In this document: positions 45,769 through 54,704 of the stretch, one piece after another
Numbering within the stretch: the first letter of the stretch is position 1
Layout of the letters: the number at the start of each line of letters is the position of its first letter
Source of the DNA: Amorphophallus konjac
Taxonomy: Eukaryota; Streptophyta; Magnoliopsida; Alismatales; Araceae
Direction of reading: 5' to 3'
NCBI GenBank assembly: GCA_022559845.1
Contig: CM040125.1
Span: forward strand, 331,082,164-331,146,163
DNA length: 64,000 nucleotides
The notes under the pieces: generated by a model
The model's input: only the letters and a program-made list of their open reading frames with translations
The model's database searches: none
What the model was told of the DNA's origin: nothing
Program-made: the position numbers and the translations under genes

Positions 45769-46882
45769 TCAGGCCTCGGGCCTACTTTGACATTCGGGAA
45801 CGGCGGAAGGAGACGCGTCACCCCCGGCGCATTCGGTGACGGCCGGCTCGGACACTGACCTCGCCTGTGCGAGAACTGTCTCGGTCGTGAGCCCTCCCGA
45901 AACGCCAGGAGCCGATGACCCCGTTGGAGGCGACCCCTCCGAATCTCCCCCGACCGACGAGGAAGAGCTGGAAACCGACTCATCCGAGTCATAACACTGG
46001 CCGAAGGGGAACTCGATCGCGGAGTTTTGCTCATCGGCGTAGTCCACCGCCCGGCGATAGCCTTGCTTGAACCCCTTTCGAGCACCCCGGCATAGTGCCA
46101 CCTCGTAGTAGGGTAGGGCGGCTTTCATCAGGTCGGCCGAGTAAGCATCCGAGCTCCTGTAACGCTCGATTGCCTCCGCCTCGACCTGCCCCGCCCTTCC
46201 GACGAGCTCGACCCGAGCCCGCTCCGCCTCGGCCGCGCGCTCCTCTGCCCGGGCCCGGTCCGCCTCAGCCTCAGCTCGGAGACGCTCTGCCACCTCCGCC
46301 CGATCTAGCAGCTCGGCACGTTCGAGCTCCCAGCGGTTGTCCAGCTCGAGGCGACGCAGACACTCCTCCTCAAGGAATCAGCTTGTCCTCTCGAGAGACT
46401 CTCGGGTCTTGGCGAGCTGTTCGGCCAGCACCCCGGCTTCCCGTCGGCTCGCCCGCGCCACCTCCAGGAACGCGGAGAACTCCTGCCGGAGCCCCTCATG
46501 CTCCCCCTTGAGTCGGGCCAGTTTCCTCTCGCAGCCCCCAAGGGTCCAGGCAAGTTCCGACCGCTCCGCCTCCGTCCGGGCGTGAGCCTCCGCCATCAAA
46601 GCCGCCGACCGAGCTATGACCAGGCCGCCCTCCATCAAGACATCAAGGATCCCGGGGGGGGTATTGCGCCTTTCTCCCCCCTTCGTCCTTGCGGCAATCG
46701 ACCGGCAGACCCGATACATGTCGCCCGTAATGCCGAGCCTTTCCAAGGGCTCCGACAGAGGGGACCGCTCCACCCGGGGCACCCCACCAGAAGACTCCGC
46801 TCGAGTGACGGAACCAACCGCCTCACGCACCACGGTCGGTTGGGGTTGCGACGCCTCCCCGGGCGAACCCCCAACCTCTACC
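45769..46882 (-). pseudogene. Antisense coiled-coil ORF of Tat element (aORF), truncated, one stop
   Basis: Read on the minus strand, one frame stays open from the junction at 46882 to 45769, about 370 codons, with a single TGA at 46376-46378. It contains LERLGITGDMYRVCRSIAA, a long Glu/Arg/Ala coiled coil (RAEAEADRARAEERAAEAER), a conserved-looking block (YSADLMKAALPYYEVALCRG, FKQGYRRAVDYADEQNS) and a Ser/acidic tail. Its N-terminus is lost at the join with the next element. Many Tat-clade elements carry an extra ORF opposite to gag-pol between integrase and 3' LTR; its role is unknown. The long open frame in a remnant without pol is notable. Confidence 0.7.
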
Positions 46883-47926
46883 GGTTAGAAACCCTAATGC
46901 TTCAAGGGGCTTCTTGTGAGATCTAGGGTGGCTGCAAGGGAGGTTGCAAGAGAGCTTGGAGACGAGCTACTGTTCACATGAACAGTAGTTCGTGAAGGAG
47001 TTCTTCATCCAATCAAAGGGGAATCAAGCTCAAATCAAAGCCAGCAAACTTCAAGGAAGATTACATCAAAGCAAGGCTATCAAAGTGATCCAAGGAAGCC
47101 TGTTTGATTCAAGTTCTTCAAGGGAAATCATCTACATCCATTCAAGCTCTTTCAAGCTCATCCAAGGTGATCTTTCAAGCATGCAAACTCCTAAGAGCTA
47201 ACGAAGCAATCAAGATTCAAGGTAGCTTCATCATCTCCTTCATTCATTCAAAGAAGTTCAAAGAGAAGATCAAGAGAGAAGAATTAAAGGAAGAGGTACT
47301 ATTCACGTGAACAGTACTCCGTGAAGAACATTCATCCAATCAAGGGTGAATCAAGAAGATTGAGTTGAAGCCAAGAGGAGCCTTGTTGCTGATCAACATT
47401 TCATACAAGGGCCAATTCATTTTCACCCATAACTCAATCTCTTGTCTTAGTTCATTCACATTTGTTTCATTTTCATTATTGTTTAGACATTGAAAGTGTT
47501 ATTCATCCCTACCGGTGGTTAGTATGAAGGTAATTGGAGGGTGTTCTAATTTGCGGTTGACATCCCTACTAGGTGGTGAGTAGGAAGGCAATCGGTGGTT
47601 TCCGATTTACGGTTCTGTGCGCTGCACAAGTGAAGCCTCACCGGGTTTTGGTGAGGGGTGGATGTAGGACTGAGGATTCAGTCCGAACCACCTTAAAAAT
47701 CCTGTCTAGTGTGGTTTGCCTGTGTGATTGATTCGTTCTAGATGCATGCTTAGGATCGAATTATTATATATCTTGCTTATCTTGCTAAGTAAATCATAGC
47801 GTACTTGGAAGCTAGTTTCTATTCCGCTGCAATTCATTTTAACTAGCTGTTTAGAGGGCCGCATTGTGAAAAGTGGAGCTGATCTATTCACCCCTCCCCT
47901 CTAGATCCGCTATCCACAACTCAACA
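46883..47926 (+). repeat. Gag-only family, LTR copy 1 (5'-truncated)
   Basis: Homology with the other copies begins at GGTTAGAAACCCTAATGC, directly after Tat DNA. In the intact copy this point lies 20 bases after the start of the TATA box at 50642. It ends ACTCAACA at 47926, two bases before the primer site. Two CACGTG-centred inverted repeats lie at 46967-46988 (here CACATG in the centre) and 47296-47317. Confidence 0.85.
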
Positions 47927-47928
47927 AG

Positions 47929-47940
47929 TGGTATCAGAGC
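47929..47940 (+). other. Primer-binding site, gag-only unit 1
   Basis: TGGTATCAGAGC, two bases after the LTR. The gag ATG follows only 13 bases later, an unusually short leader. Confidence 0.92.
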
Positions 47941-47953
47941 CTAATCTCTCATT

Positions 47954-50245
47954 ATGTGGTCCAACGACCTTGAGAGAAATGGTGGATCAGCGTCCAAGGG
48001 TTTTCTACCCGAAGGACATGCTGTGAATAGGCCTCCTTACTTTACTGGAACTAACTATCCTTATTGGAAACATCGAATGCAGGTGTTTATTCGCGCCCAA
48101 GACTACGAACTTTGGCGAGTGATCAGCAAAGGTCCGTATGAGCTTACAGATAATGAGGACTTGTGGACTAAAGAACAGATACGGCAATCCACTGTCAATT
48201 GGAATGCTAAACACACCATGCAATGCTCACTCCATCCAGTAGAATTCTCAAGAGTGGCTACCTGTGCATCTGCAAAACTAATGTGGGATAAGTTAGAGGT
48301 AATCTACGAAGGAACGTCTCAGGTACGAGAAACAAAAGCCAATATTTTAGTTTCTGAATATGAAATGTTCCGCATGAAGCCTGATGAATCAATTCAAGAT
48401 ATGTATGCTCGATTAACTGTGCTTACTAACAGTTTGACTGATTTGGGAAAGAAATATTCAGAACAGGAAATTGTAAGAAAGATTCTCAGATCACTGACTC
48501 CAGCATGGCACACAAAGGCTACCGTGGTTGAAGAATCAAGAGATCTCGCAACTACCAAGGTAGATGAACTCATTGGGTCATTGATGACCTATGAGATCAA
48601 CCTCAAGAACAAAGAGGCTGAGGCACCTAAGAAAAAGTCCCTAGCTCTTAAAGCAGGACCCAGCCGCCAAGGCTCTTCCGATGAAGGTGAGGATTCAGCA
48701 AGTGAGCAAGAAGAGGATGATGTAGCCATGCTCACACGTAAGTTCAAGAAATTCCTGAGAAAGGAAGGTAAGAGCTTCATGAGAGGAAGGTCAAAGGTAA
48801 GAAATGGTTTCAAATCTAATTCTGAAAACTTTAAGAAACCTAATAAAATCATTCGCTATTCTTGCAACAAACTAGGACATTTCAAGAATGATTGTCCCGA
48901 CAGATTCAAAAAGGCCGACAAATGGAAGGGCAAGAAGAAGAATAAGGCCATGGTGTCCACATGGAGCGATGAAGCGGAAAGTGATGACGGAACTAGCTCC
49001 TCGGACAATGAAAAAGAAGATTTCTGCCTTATGGCCAAAGGTGATGAAGAAACTGAGGTAAATTCTCCATTTGAAAATTATACAACATATGATTGGGAGG
49101 ATGCATACATACAACTCATGGAAAAACATGAAATGTACAAAAAGGAGAATAAATCATTGAAAAAGAAAATTAACTCATTTGTGCATGATCATAATATGAA
49201 TGATAAGAATGCTCTACTTAAGACTGAAATTGAAGATCTTAAGAAGATGATTGAGGATTTGGAGGAAGGAAGAAAAGAAATGGCTGACTTGGAAACTGAA
49301 AATGAGGATTTGAGAAATGAAATTGATAGCATGAAGCTCAAAATGCAAAGCTATGAAAAAGATAGTTTAAAATTGAGCAATGAAAAGTATGAAGCTGTCA
49401 AACAAGTCAACATTCAACTTCTTCAAAATATCGAAAACCTACAAAAAGAGTTGAAGGATAAACAATAATCTTTAGAAAAAATTTTGGATGGAAGAGAAAA
49501 CATAAATGCATTGCTAGGTACTAGAATGAACTTCAACAAGGAAGGGTTAGATTTTGAACCAACAAATAAAAGGCCAATTGGGCTCAAAACTGTTACATTC
49601 ATTTCATCTTCCGAAGCTTCCACCTCAAACACAACTCCCACACAAAATCAGCAAAAACAAAAGGAAAAAGGGAAAGAAAAGGTTGAAGAAGCAGCCACTG
49701 AACTTCCCAAAATGACTGTCCAAAAGCCTAAGAAAGGTCGACCTTCCCCGCAGCATAGGTCAACACTTCCTTGGCCATCGCATGCTCAATCTTTCAGATT
49801 TCACCACAATTGGATTGCACACTCATATAGGCCAGCATCACCATATCTTTGGGACAATTGTGATTTTAGTGTTCATCAATCCCATAGGTGGCAAAACAAT
49901 CACTTTCAACCCAAAACCAACCAACGGCCTCAATGGGTTAAGAAGCCAACTTCATCAAACTTATACAAACCCCAACCAAGAGCCTCCAAACAGAAAATGA
50001 ATGTCAATGTTGAAAAGAAAAACCAAATCCCTGCTCTAAGCAAACAAAGCATGAATGTTAAAAAGGTTTGGATTCCAAAAGAAATGGTTTCATGTTTTGA
50101 AATTCTGAAAAACTTGATGGGACCCAAATTTGGTTTCCGGTCAGGTCGCGGGGGTTTCCGGGGGCGGAGCCCCCGGAGCAAAAATTTGATTGAAGACTCA
50201 ATAATAAAATCTTCAAGACAGTCAAGGAAGATGCCACGGACATGA
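47954..50245 (+). pseudogene. SIRE-like Gag, unit 1 (one stop)
   Basis: ATG at 47954. The frame is open to 50245 except for TAA at 49466, where unit 2 has CAA. Residues 20-220 hold the copia Gag core (PYFTGTNYPYWKHRMQVFI, DKLEVIYEGTSQVRETKA, YARLTVLTNSLTDLGKKYSEQEIVRKILRSL). The zinc knuckle near residue 305 reads RYSCNKLGHFKNDC: the first Cys is replaced by Arg, in both units. A coiled coil follows (residues about 395-504), then GTRMNFNKEGLDFEPTNKRP after the stop, and near the end KVWIPKEMVSC, where pol would start. Its architecture resembles the Gag at 37533-39782, but the sequence is clearly different. Confidence 0.88.
50157..50177. repeat. Strong GC hairpin before LTR copy 2
   Basis: TCCGGGGGC-GGA-GCCCCCGGA, a 9-bp stem with a 3-base loop, followed by CAAAAATT. 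It lies just upstream of the presumed LTR start. Unit 2 has the same hairpin plus a second one at 53926-53945. Confidence 0.7.
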
Positions 50246-50323
50246 CTGGGCTGCTAAAGAAGTTGAACGACGGAGCTGACGCGAATAACGGACCAACCCG
50301 GGATGGGCCGGGTTCTGCCCAGT

Positions 50324-50503
50324 TGGCGGTCGACCGCCAGCACACGGGCGGTTGACCGCCCCAGCCAGGGATCGCCAGTCTGCATATGTTTCAGGTGGCG
50401 GTCGACCGCCAGCCCATGTAGGTCGACCGCCAGTCCCAGTGATCATCCGTCTATAGTGTTTCTCAGTGGAGGTCGACCGCCAGGAGCTGCAGGTCGACCG
50501 CCA
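50324..50503. repeat. Cluster of GGCGGTCGACCGCC palindromes
   Basis: TGGCGGTCGACCGCCA at 50324-50339 is a perfect 16-bp palindrome. GGGCGGTTGACCGCCC, TGGCGGTCGACCGCCA, AGGTCGACCGCCAG (twice) and GAGGTCGACCGCCAG follow within 180 bp. The same cluster is at 54121-54301. TTGA and CCGA variants look like CpG decay or single changes. Confidence 0.8.
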
Positions 50504-50641
50504 GCCCCGATGCAGCCTTGTTTGACTTCGAAATCCACCTCGTGGCCAGCCCCTTTCCATGGATTTGTTTAATCAAACCTTACCTAATCTTCCATGATTT
50601 GTGGATCTGGTCTAGGGGGCATCTATGGACCATTCAAGGGT

Positions 50642-50648
50642 TATAAAA
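50642..50648 (+). promoter_or_regulatory. TATA box of gag-only LTR copy 2
   Basis: TATAAAA in GGTTATAAAACTAACAC, also at 54439-54445 in copy 3. Transcription would start near 50667-50677. Confidence 0.6.
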
Positions 50649-50745
50649 CTAACACATGAGGGGTTAGAAACCCTAATGCTTCAAGGGGCTTCTTGTGAGA
50701 TCTAGGGTGGCTGCAAGGGAGGTTGCAAGAGAGCTTGGAGACGAG

Positions 50746-50767
50746 CTACTGTTCACGTGAACAGTAG
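50746..50767. repeat. 22-bp palindrome centred on CACGTG (first of two)
   Basis: CTACTGTTCACG followed by TGAACAGTAG is perfectly self-complementary over 22 bp. Its core ACTGTTCACGTGAACAGT recurs at 51074-51095. CACGTG is the G-box core of plant promoters. As it lies in transcribed DNA it could also act as an RNA stem. Confidence 0.75.
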
Positions 50768-51073
50768 TTCGTGAAGGAGTTCTTCATCCAATCAAAGGGG
50801 AATCAAGCTCAAATCAAAGCCAGCAAACTTCAAGGAAGATTACATCAAAGCAAGGCTACCAAGTGATCCAAGGAAGCCGGTTTGATTCAAGTTCTTCAAG
50901 GGAAATCATCTACATCCATTCAAGCTCTTTCAAGCTCATCCAAGGTGATCTTTCAAGCATGCAAACTCCTAGGAGCTAACGAAGCAATCAAGATTCAAGG
51001 TAGCTTCATCATCTCCTTCATTCATTCAAAGAAGTTCAAAGAGAAGATCAAGAGAGAAGAATTGAAGGAAGAG

Positions 51074-51095
51074 GTACTGTTCACGTGAACAGTAC
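51074..51095. repeat. 22-bp palindrome centred on CACGTG (second of two)
   Basis: GTACTGTTCACG followed by TGAACAGTAC, perfect over 22 bp, about 330 bp after the first. In copy 1 (47296-47317) one base differs. Confidence 0.75.
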
Positions 51096-51705
51096 TCCGT
51101 GAAGAACATTCATCCAATCAAGGGTGAATCAAGAAGATTGAGTTGAAGTCAAGAGGAGCCTTGTTGCTGATCAACATTTCATACAAGGGCCAATTCATTT
51201 TCACTCATAACTCAATCTCTTGTCTTAGTTCATTCACATTTGTTTCATTTTCATTATTGTTTAGACATTGAAAGTGTGATTCATCCCTACCGGTGGTTAG
51301 TAGGAAGGCAATTGGAGGGTGTTCCAATTTGCGGTTGACATCCCTACCAGGTGGTGAGTAGGAAGGCAATCGGTGGTTTCCGATTTGCGGTTCTGTGCGC
51401 TACACAAGTGAAGCCTCACGGGTTTTGGTGAGGGGTGGATGTAGGACTGAGGATTCAGTCCGAACCACCTTAAAAATCCTGTCTAGTGTGGTTTGCCTGT
51501 GTGATTGATTCGTTCTAGATGCATGCTTAGGATCGAATTATTATATATCTTGCTTATCTTGCTAAGTGAATCATAGCGTACTTGGAAGCTAGTTTCTATT
51601 CCGCTGCAATTCATTTTAACTAGCTGTTTAAAGGGCCGCATTGTGAAAAGTGGAGCTGATCTATTCACCCCTCCCCTCTAGATCCGCTATCCACCACTCA
51701 ACAAG

Positions 51706-51717
51706 TGGTATCAGAGC
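51706..51717 (+). other. Primer-binding site, gag-only unit 2
   Basis: TGGTATCAGAGC, two bases after LTR copy 2 and 13 bases before the gag ATG at 51731. Confidence 0.92.
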
Positions 51718-51730
51718 CTAATCTCTCATT

Positions 51731-54042
51731 ATGGGGTCCAACGACCTTGAGAGAAATGGTGGATCAGCGTCCAAGGGTTTTCTACCCGAAGGACATGCTG
51801 TGAATAGGCCTCCTAACTTTACTAGAACTAACTATCCTTATTGGAAACATCGCATGCAGGTGTTTATTCGCGCCCAAGACTATGAACTTTGGCGAGTGAT
51901 CAGCAAAGGTCCGTATGAGCTTACAGATAATGAGGACTTATGGACTAAAGAACAGATACAGAAATCCACTGTCAATTGGAATGCTAAACACATCATGCAA
52001 TGCTCACTCCATCCAGTAGAATTCTCAAGAGTGGCTACCTGCGCATCTGCAAAACTAATGTGGGATAAGTTAGAGGTAATCTACGAAGGAACGTCTCAGG
52101 TATGAGAAATAAAAGCCAATATTTTAGTTTCTGAATATGAAATGTTCCGCATGAAGCCTGATGAATCAATTCAAGATATGTATGCTCGATTAACTGTGCT
52201 TACTAACAGTTTGACTGATTTGGGAAAGAAATATTCAGAACAGGAAATTGTAAGAAAGATTCTCAGATCACTGACTCCAGCATGACACACAAAGGCTACC
52301 GTGGTTGAAGAATCAAGAGATCTCGCAACTACCAAGGTAGATGAAATCATTGGGTCATTGATGACCTATGAGATCAACCTCAAGAACAAAGAGGCTGAGG
52401 CACCTAAGAAAAAGTCCCTAGCTCTAAGCAGGACCCAGCCGTCAAGGCTCTTCCGATGAAGGTGAGGATTCGGCAAGTGAGCAAGAAGAGGATGATGTAG
52501 CCATGTTCACACGTAAGTTCAAGAAATTCCTGAGAAAGGAAGGTAAGAGCTTCATGAGAGGAAGGTCAAAGGTAAGAAATGGTTTCAAGTCTAATTCTGA
52601 AAACTTTAAGAAACCTGATAAAATCATTCGCTATTCTTGCAATAAACTAGGACATTTCAAGAATGATTGTCCCGACAGATTCAAAAAGGCCGACAAATGG
52701 AAGGGCAAGAAGAAGAACAAGGCCATGGTGTCCACATGGAGCGATGAAGAGGAAAGTGATGACGGAACTAGCTCCTCGGACAATGAAAAAGAAGATTTCT
52801 GCCTTATGGCCAAAGGTCATGAAGAAACTGAGGTAAATTCTCCATTTAAAAATTATACAACTGATGATTGGGAGGATGCATACATACAACTCATGGAAAA
52901 ATATGAAATGTAAAAAAGGAGAATAAATCATTGAAAAAGAAAATTAACTCATTTGTGCATGATCATAATATGAATGATAAGAATGCTCTACTTAAGACTG
53001 AAATTGAAGATTTAAGAAGATGATTGAGGATTTGGAGGAAGGAAGAAAAGAAATGGCTGACTTGGAAACTGAAAATGAGGATTTGAGAAATGAAATTGAT
53101 AGTATGAAGCTCAAAATGTAAAGCTATGAAAAAGATAGTAAATTGAGCAATGAAAAGTATGAAGCTGTCAAACAAGTCAACATTCAACTTCTTCAAAATA
53201 TCGAAAACCTACAAAAAGAGTTGAAGGATAAACAACAATCTTTAGAAAAATTTGTGGATGGAAGAGAAAGCCTAGATGCATTGCTAGGTACTAGAATGAA
53301 CTTCAACAAGGAAGGATTTGGTTTTGAACCAACAAATAAAAGGCCAATTGGGCTCAAAACTGTTACATTCATTTCATCTTCCCAAGCTTCCACCTCAAAC
53401 ACAACTCCCACACAAAATCAGCGAAAACAAAAGGAAAAAGGGAAAGAAAAGGTTGAAGAAGCAGCCACTAAACTTCCCAAAATGACTGTCCAAAAGCCTA
53501 AGAAAGGTCGACCTTCCCCGCAGCATAGGTCAACACTTCCTTGGCCATCGCATGCTCAACCTTCCAGATTTCACCACAATTGGATTGCACACTCATATAG
53601 GCCAGCATCACCATATCTTTGGGACAATTGTGATTTCTGTGTTCATCAATCGCATAGGTGGCAAAACAATCACTTTCAACCGAAAACCAACCAATGGCCT
53701 TAATGGGTTAAGAAGCCAACTTCATCAAACTTCCACAAACCCCAACCAAGAGCCTCCAAACAGAAAATGAATGTCAATGTTGAAAAGAAAAACCAAATCC
53801 CTGCTCTAAGCAAACAAAGCATGAATGTTAAAAAGGTTTGGATTCCAAAAGAAATGGTTTCATGTTTTGAAATTCTGAAAAACTTGATGGGACCCAAATT
53901 TGGTTTCCGGTCAGGTCGCGGGGGTCAAGGGGGCAGCGCCCCTTGCAGGGGTTTCCGGGGGCGGAGCCCCCGGAACAAAAGTTTGATTGAAGACTCAATA
54001 ATAAAATCTTCAAGACAGTCAAGGAAGATGCCACGGACATGA
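51731..54042 (+). pseudogene. SIRE-like Gag, unit 2 (stops and frameshifts)
   Basis: Near-identical to unit 1 but more damaged. A CGA-to-TGA stop at 52103 and a Trp-to-TGA stop near 52285 lie in the core. Frameshifts near 52425, 52913 and 53010-53140 break the middle, and a stop at 53701 lies near the end. The zinc knuckle again reads RYSCNKLGHFKNDC. The end keeps VKKVWIPKEMVSC. It holds an extra 35-bp segment (53926-53960 region) that adds a GC hairpin and is absent from unit 1. Confidence 0.88.
53926..53975. repeat. Pair of GC hairpins before LTR copy 3
   Basis: CAAGGGG/CCCCTTG at 53926-53945, then TTCCGGGGGC-GGA-GCCCCCGGAA at 53953-53975 with a 10-bp stem. An A run follows. Unit 1 has only the second. 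Confidence 0.7.
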
Positions 54043-54704
54043 CCGGGCTGCTAAAGAAGTTGAACGACGGAGCTGACGCGAATAACGGACCAACTCGGGA
54101 TCGGCCGGGTTCTGCCCAGCTGGCGGTCGACCGCCAGCACAGGGGCGGTCGACCGCCCCAGCCAGGGATCACCAGTCTGCATATGTTTCAGGTGGCGGTT
54201 GACCGCCAGCCCATGTTGGTCGACCGCCAGTCCCAGTGATCATCCGTCTATAGTGTTTCTCAGTGGAGGCCGACCGCCAGGAGCTGCAGGTCGACCGCCG
54301 GCCCCGATGTAGCCTTCTTTGACTTCGAAATCCACCTCGTGGCCAGCCCCTTTCCATGGATTTGTTTAATCAAACCTTACCTAATCTTCCATGATTTATG
54401 GATCTGGTCTAGGGGGCATCTATGGACCATTCAAGGGTTATAAAACTAACACATGAGGGGTTAGAAACCCTAATGCTTCAAGGGGCTTCTTGTGAGATCT
54501 AGGGTGGCTGCAAGGGAGGTTGCAATAGAGCTTGGAGACGAGCTATTGTTCACGTGAACAGTAGTTCGTGAAGGAGTTCTTCATCCAATCTAGTTTCTAT
54601 TCCACTGCGATTCATTTTAACTAGCTGTTTAGAGGGCCGCATTGCGAAAAGTGGAGCTGATCTATTCACCCCTCCCCTCTAGATCCGCTATCCACCACTC
54701 AACA
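53984..54704 (+). repeat. Gag-only family, LTR copy 3 (internal deletion of about 790 bp)
   Basis: Matches copy 2 from TGATTGAAGACTC to CTTCATCCAATC (54590), then jumps to TAGTTTCTATTCC and ends ACTCAACA at 54704. Contains palindromes at 54121-54301 and 54543-54564 and a TATA box at 54439-54445. It is followed at once by Tekay LTR DNA. Confidence 0.85.

Larger units (their letters stand above)
43096..46882 (+). mobile_element. Tat-type Ty3/gypsy remnant with internal deletion and antisense ORF
   Basis: GC-rich element: LTR, primer site TGGCGCCGTCTGTGGG, a direct join into the integrase core, the integrase end, a spacer, then a long antisense ORF. Gag, protease, RT and RNase H are missing and the 3' LTR is cut off at 46882. 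The primer site, integrase type and antisense ORF fit the Tat clade. It keeps many CpG sites compared with its neighbours. Confidence 0.82.
50187..51703 (+). repeat. Gag-only family, LTR copy 2 (most complete, about 1.5 kb)
   Basis: The start is uncertain; TGATTGAAGACTC at 50187 is the first plausible TG after the GC hairpin. It ends ACTCAACA at 51703. It contains the TCGA-palindrome cluster (50324-50503), a TATA box (50642-50648), two 22-bp palindromes (50746-50767 and 51074-51095) and a conserved box near 51428-51478 shared with the other SIRE-type LTR. It serves as 3' LTR of unit 1 and 5' LTR of unit 2. Confidence 0.8.
46883..54704 (+). mobile_element. Tandem dimer of a gag-only SIRE-like family: LTR-gag-LTR-gag-LTR
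   Basis: Three LTR copies (46883-47926, about 50187-51703, about 53984-54704) alternate with two gag regions, each preceded by TGGTATCAGAGC. No pol is present in either unit. The first LTR lacks its U3 part, and the third has lost about 790 bp internally. Units are highly similar. Shared central LTRs of this kind can arise by unequal recombination between LTRs or by copying of a read-through RNA. Confidence 0.88.

Noticed and set aside
47929..47940. tRNA gene fragment
   Set aside because: Only the short primer-binding stretch TGGTATCAGAGC is present, without tRNA arms or promoter boxes.
50157..53975. Rho-independent type terminator (GC hairpin followed by an A run)
   Set aside because: The context is a plant retrotransposon, where such terminators are not used.
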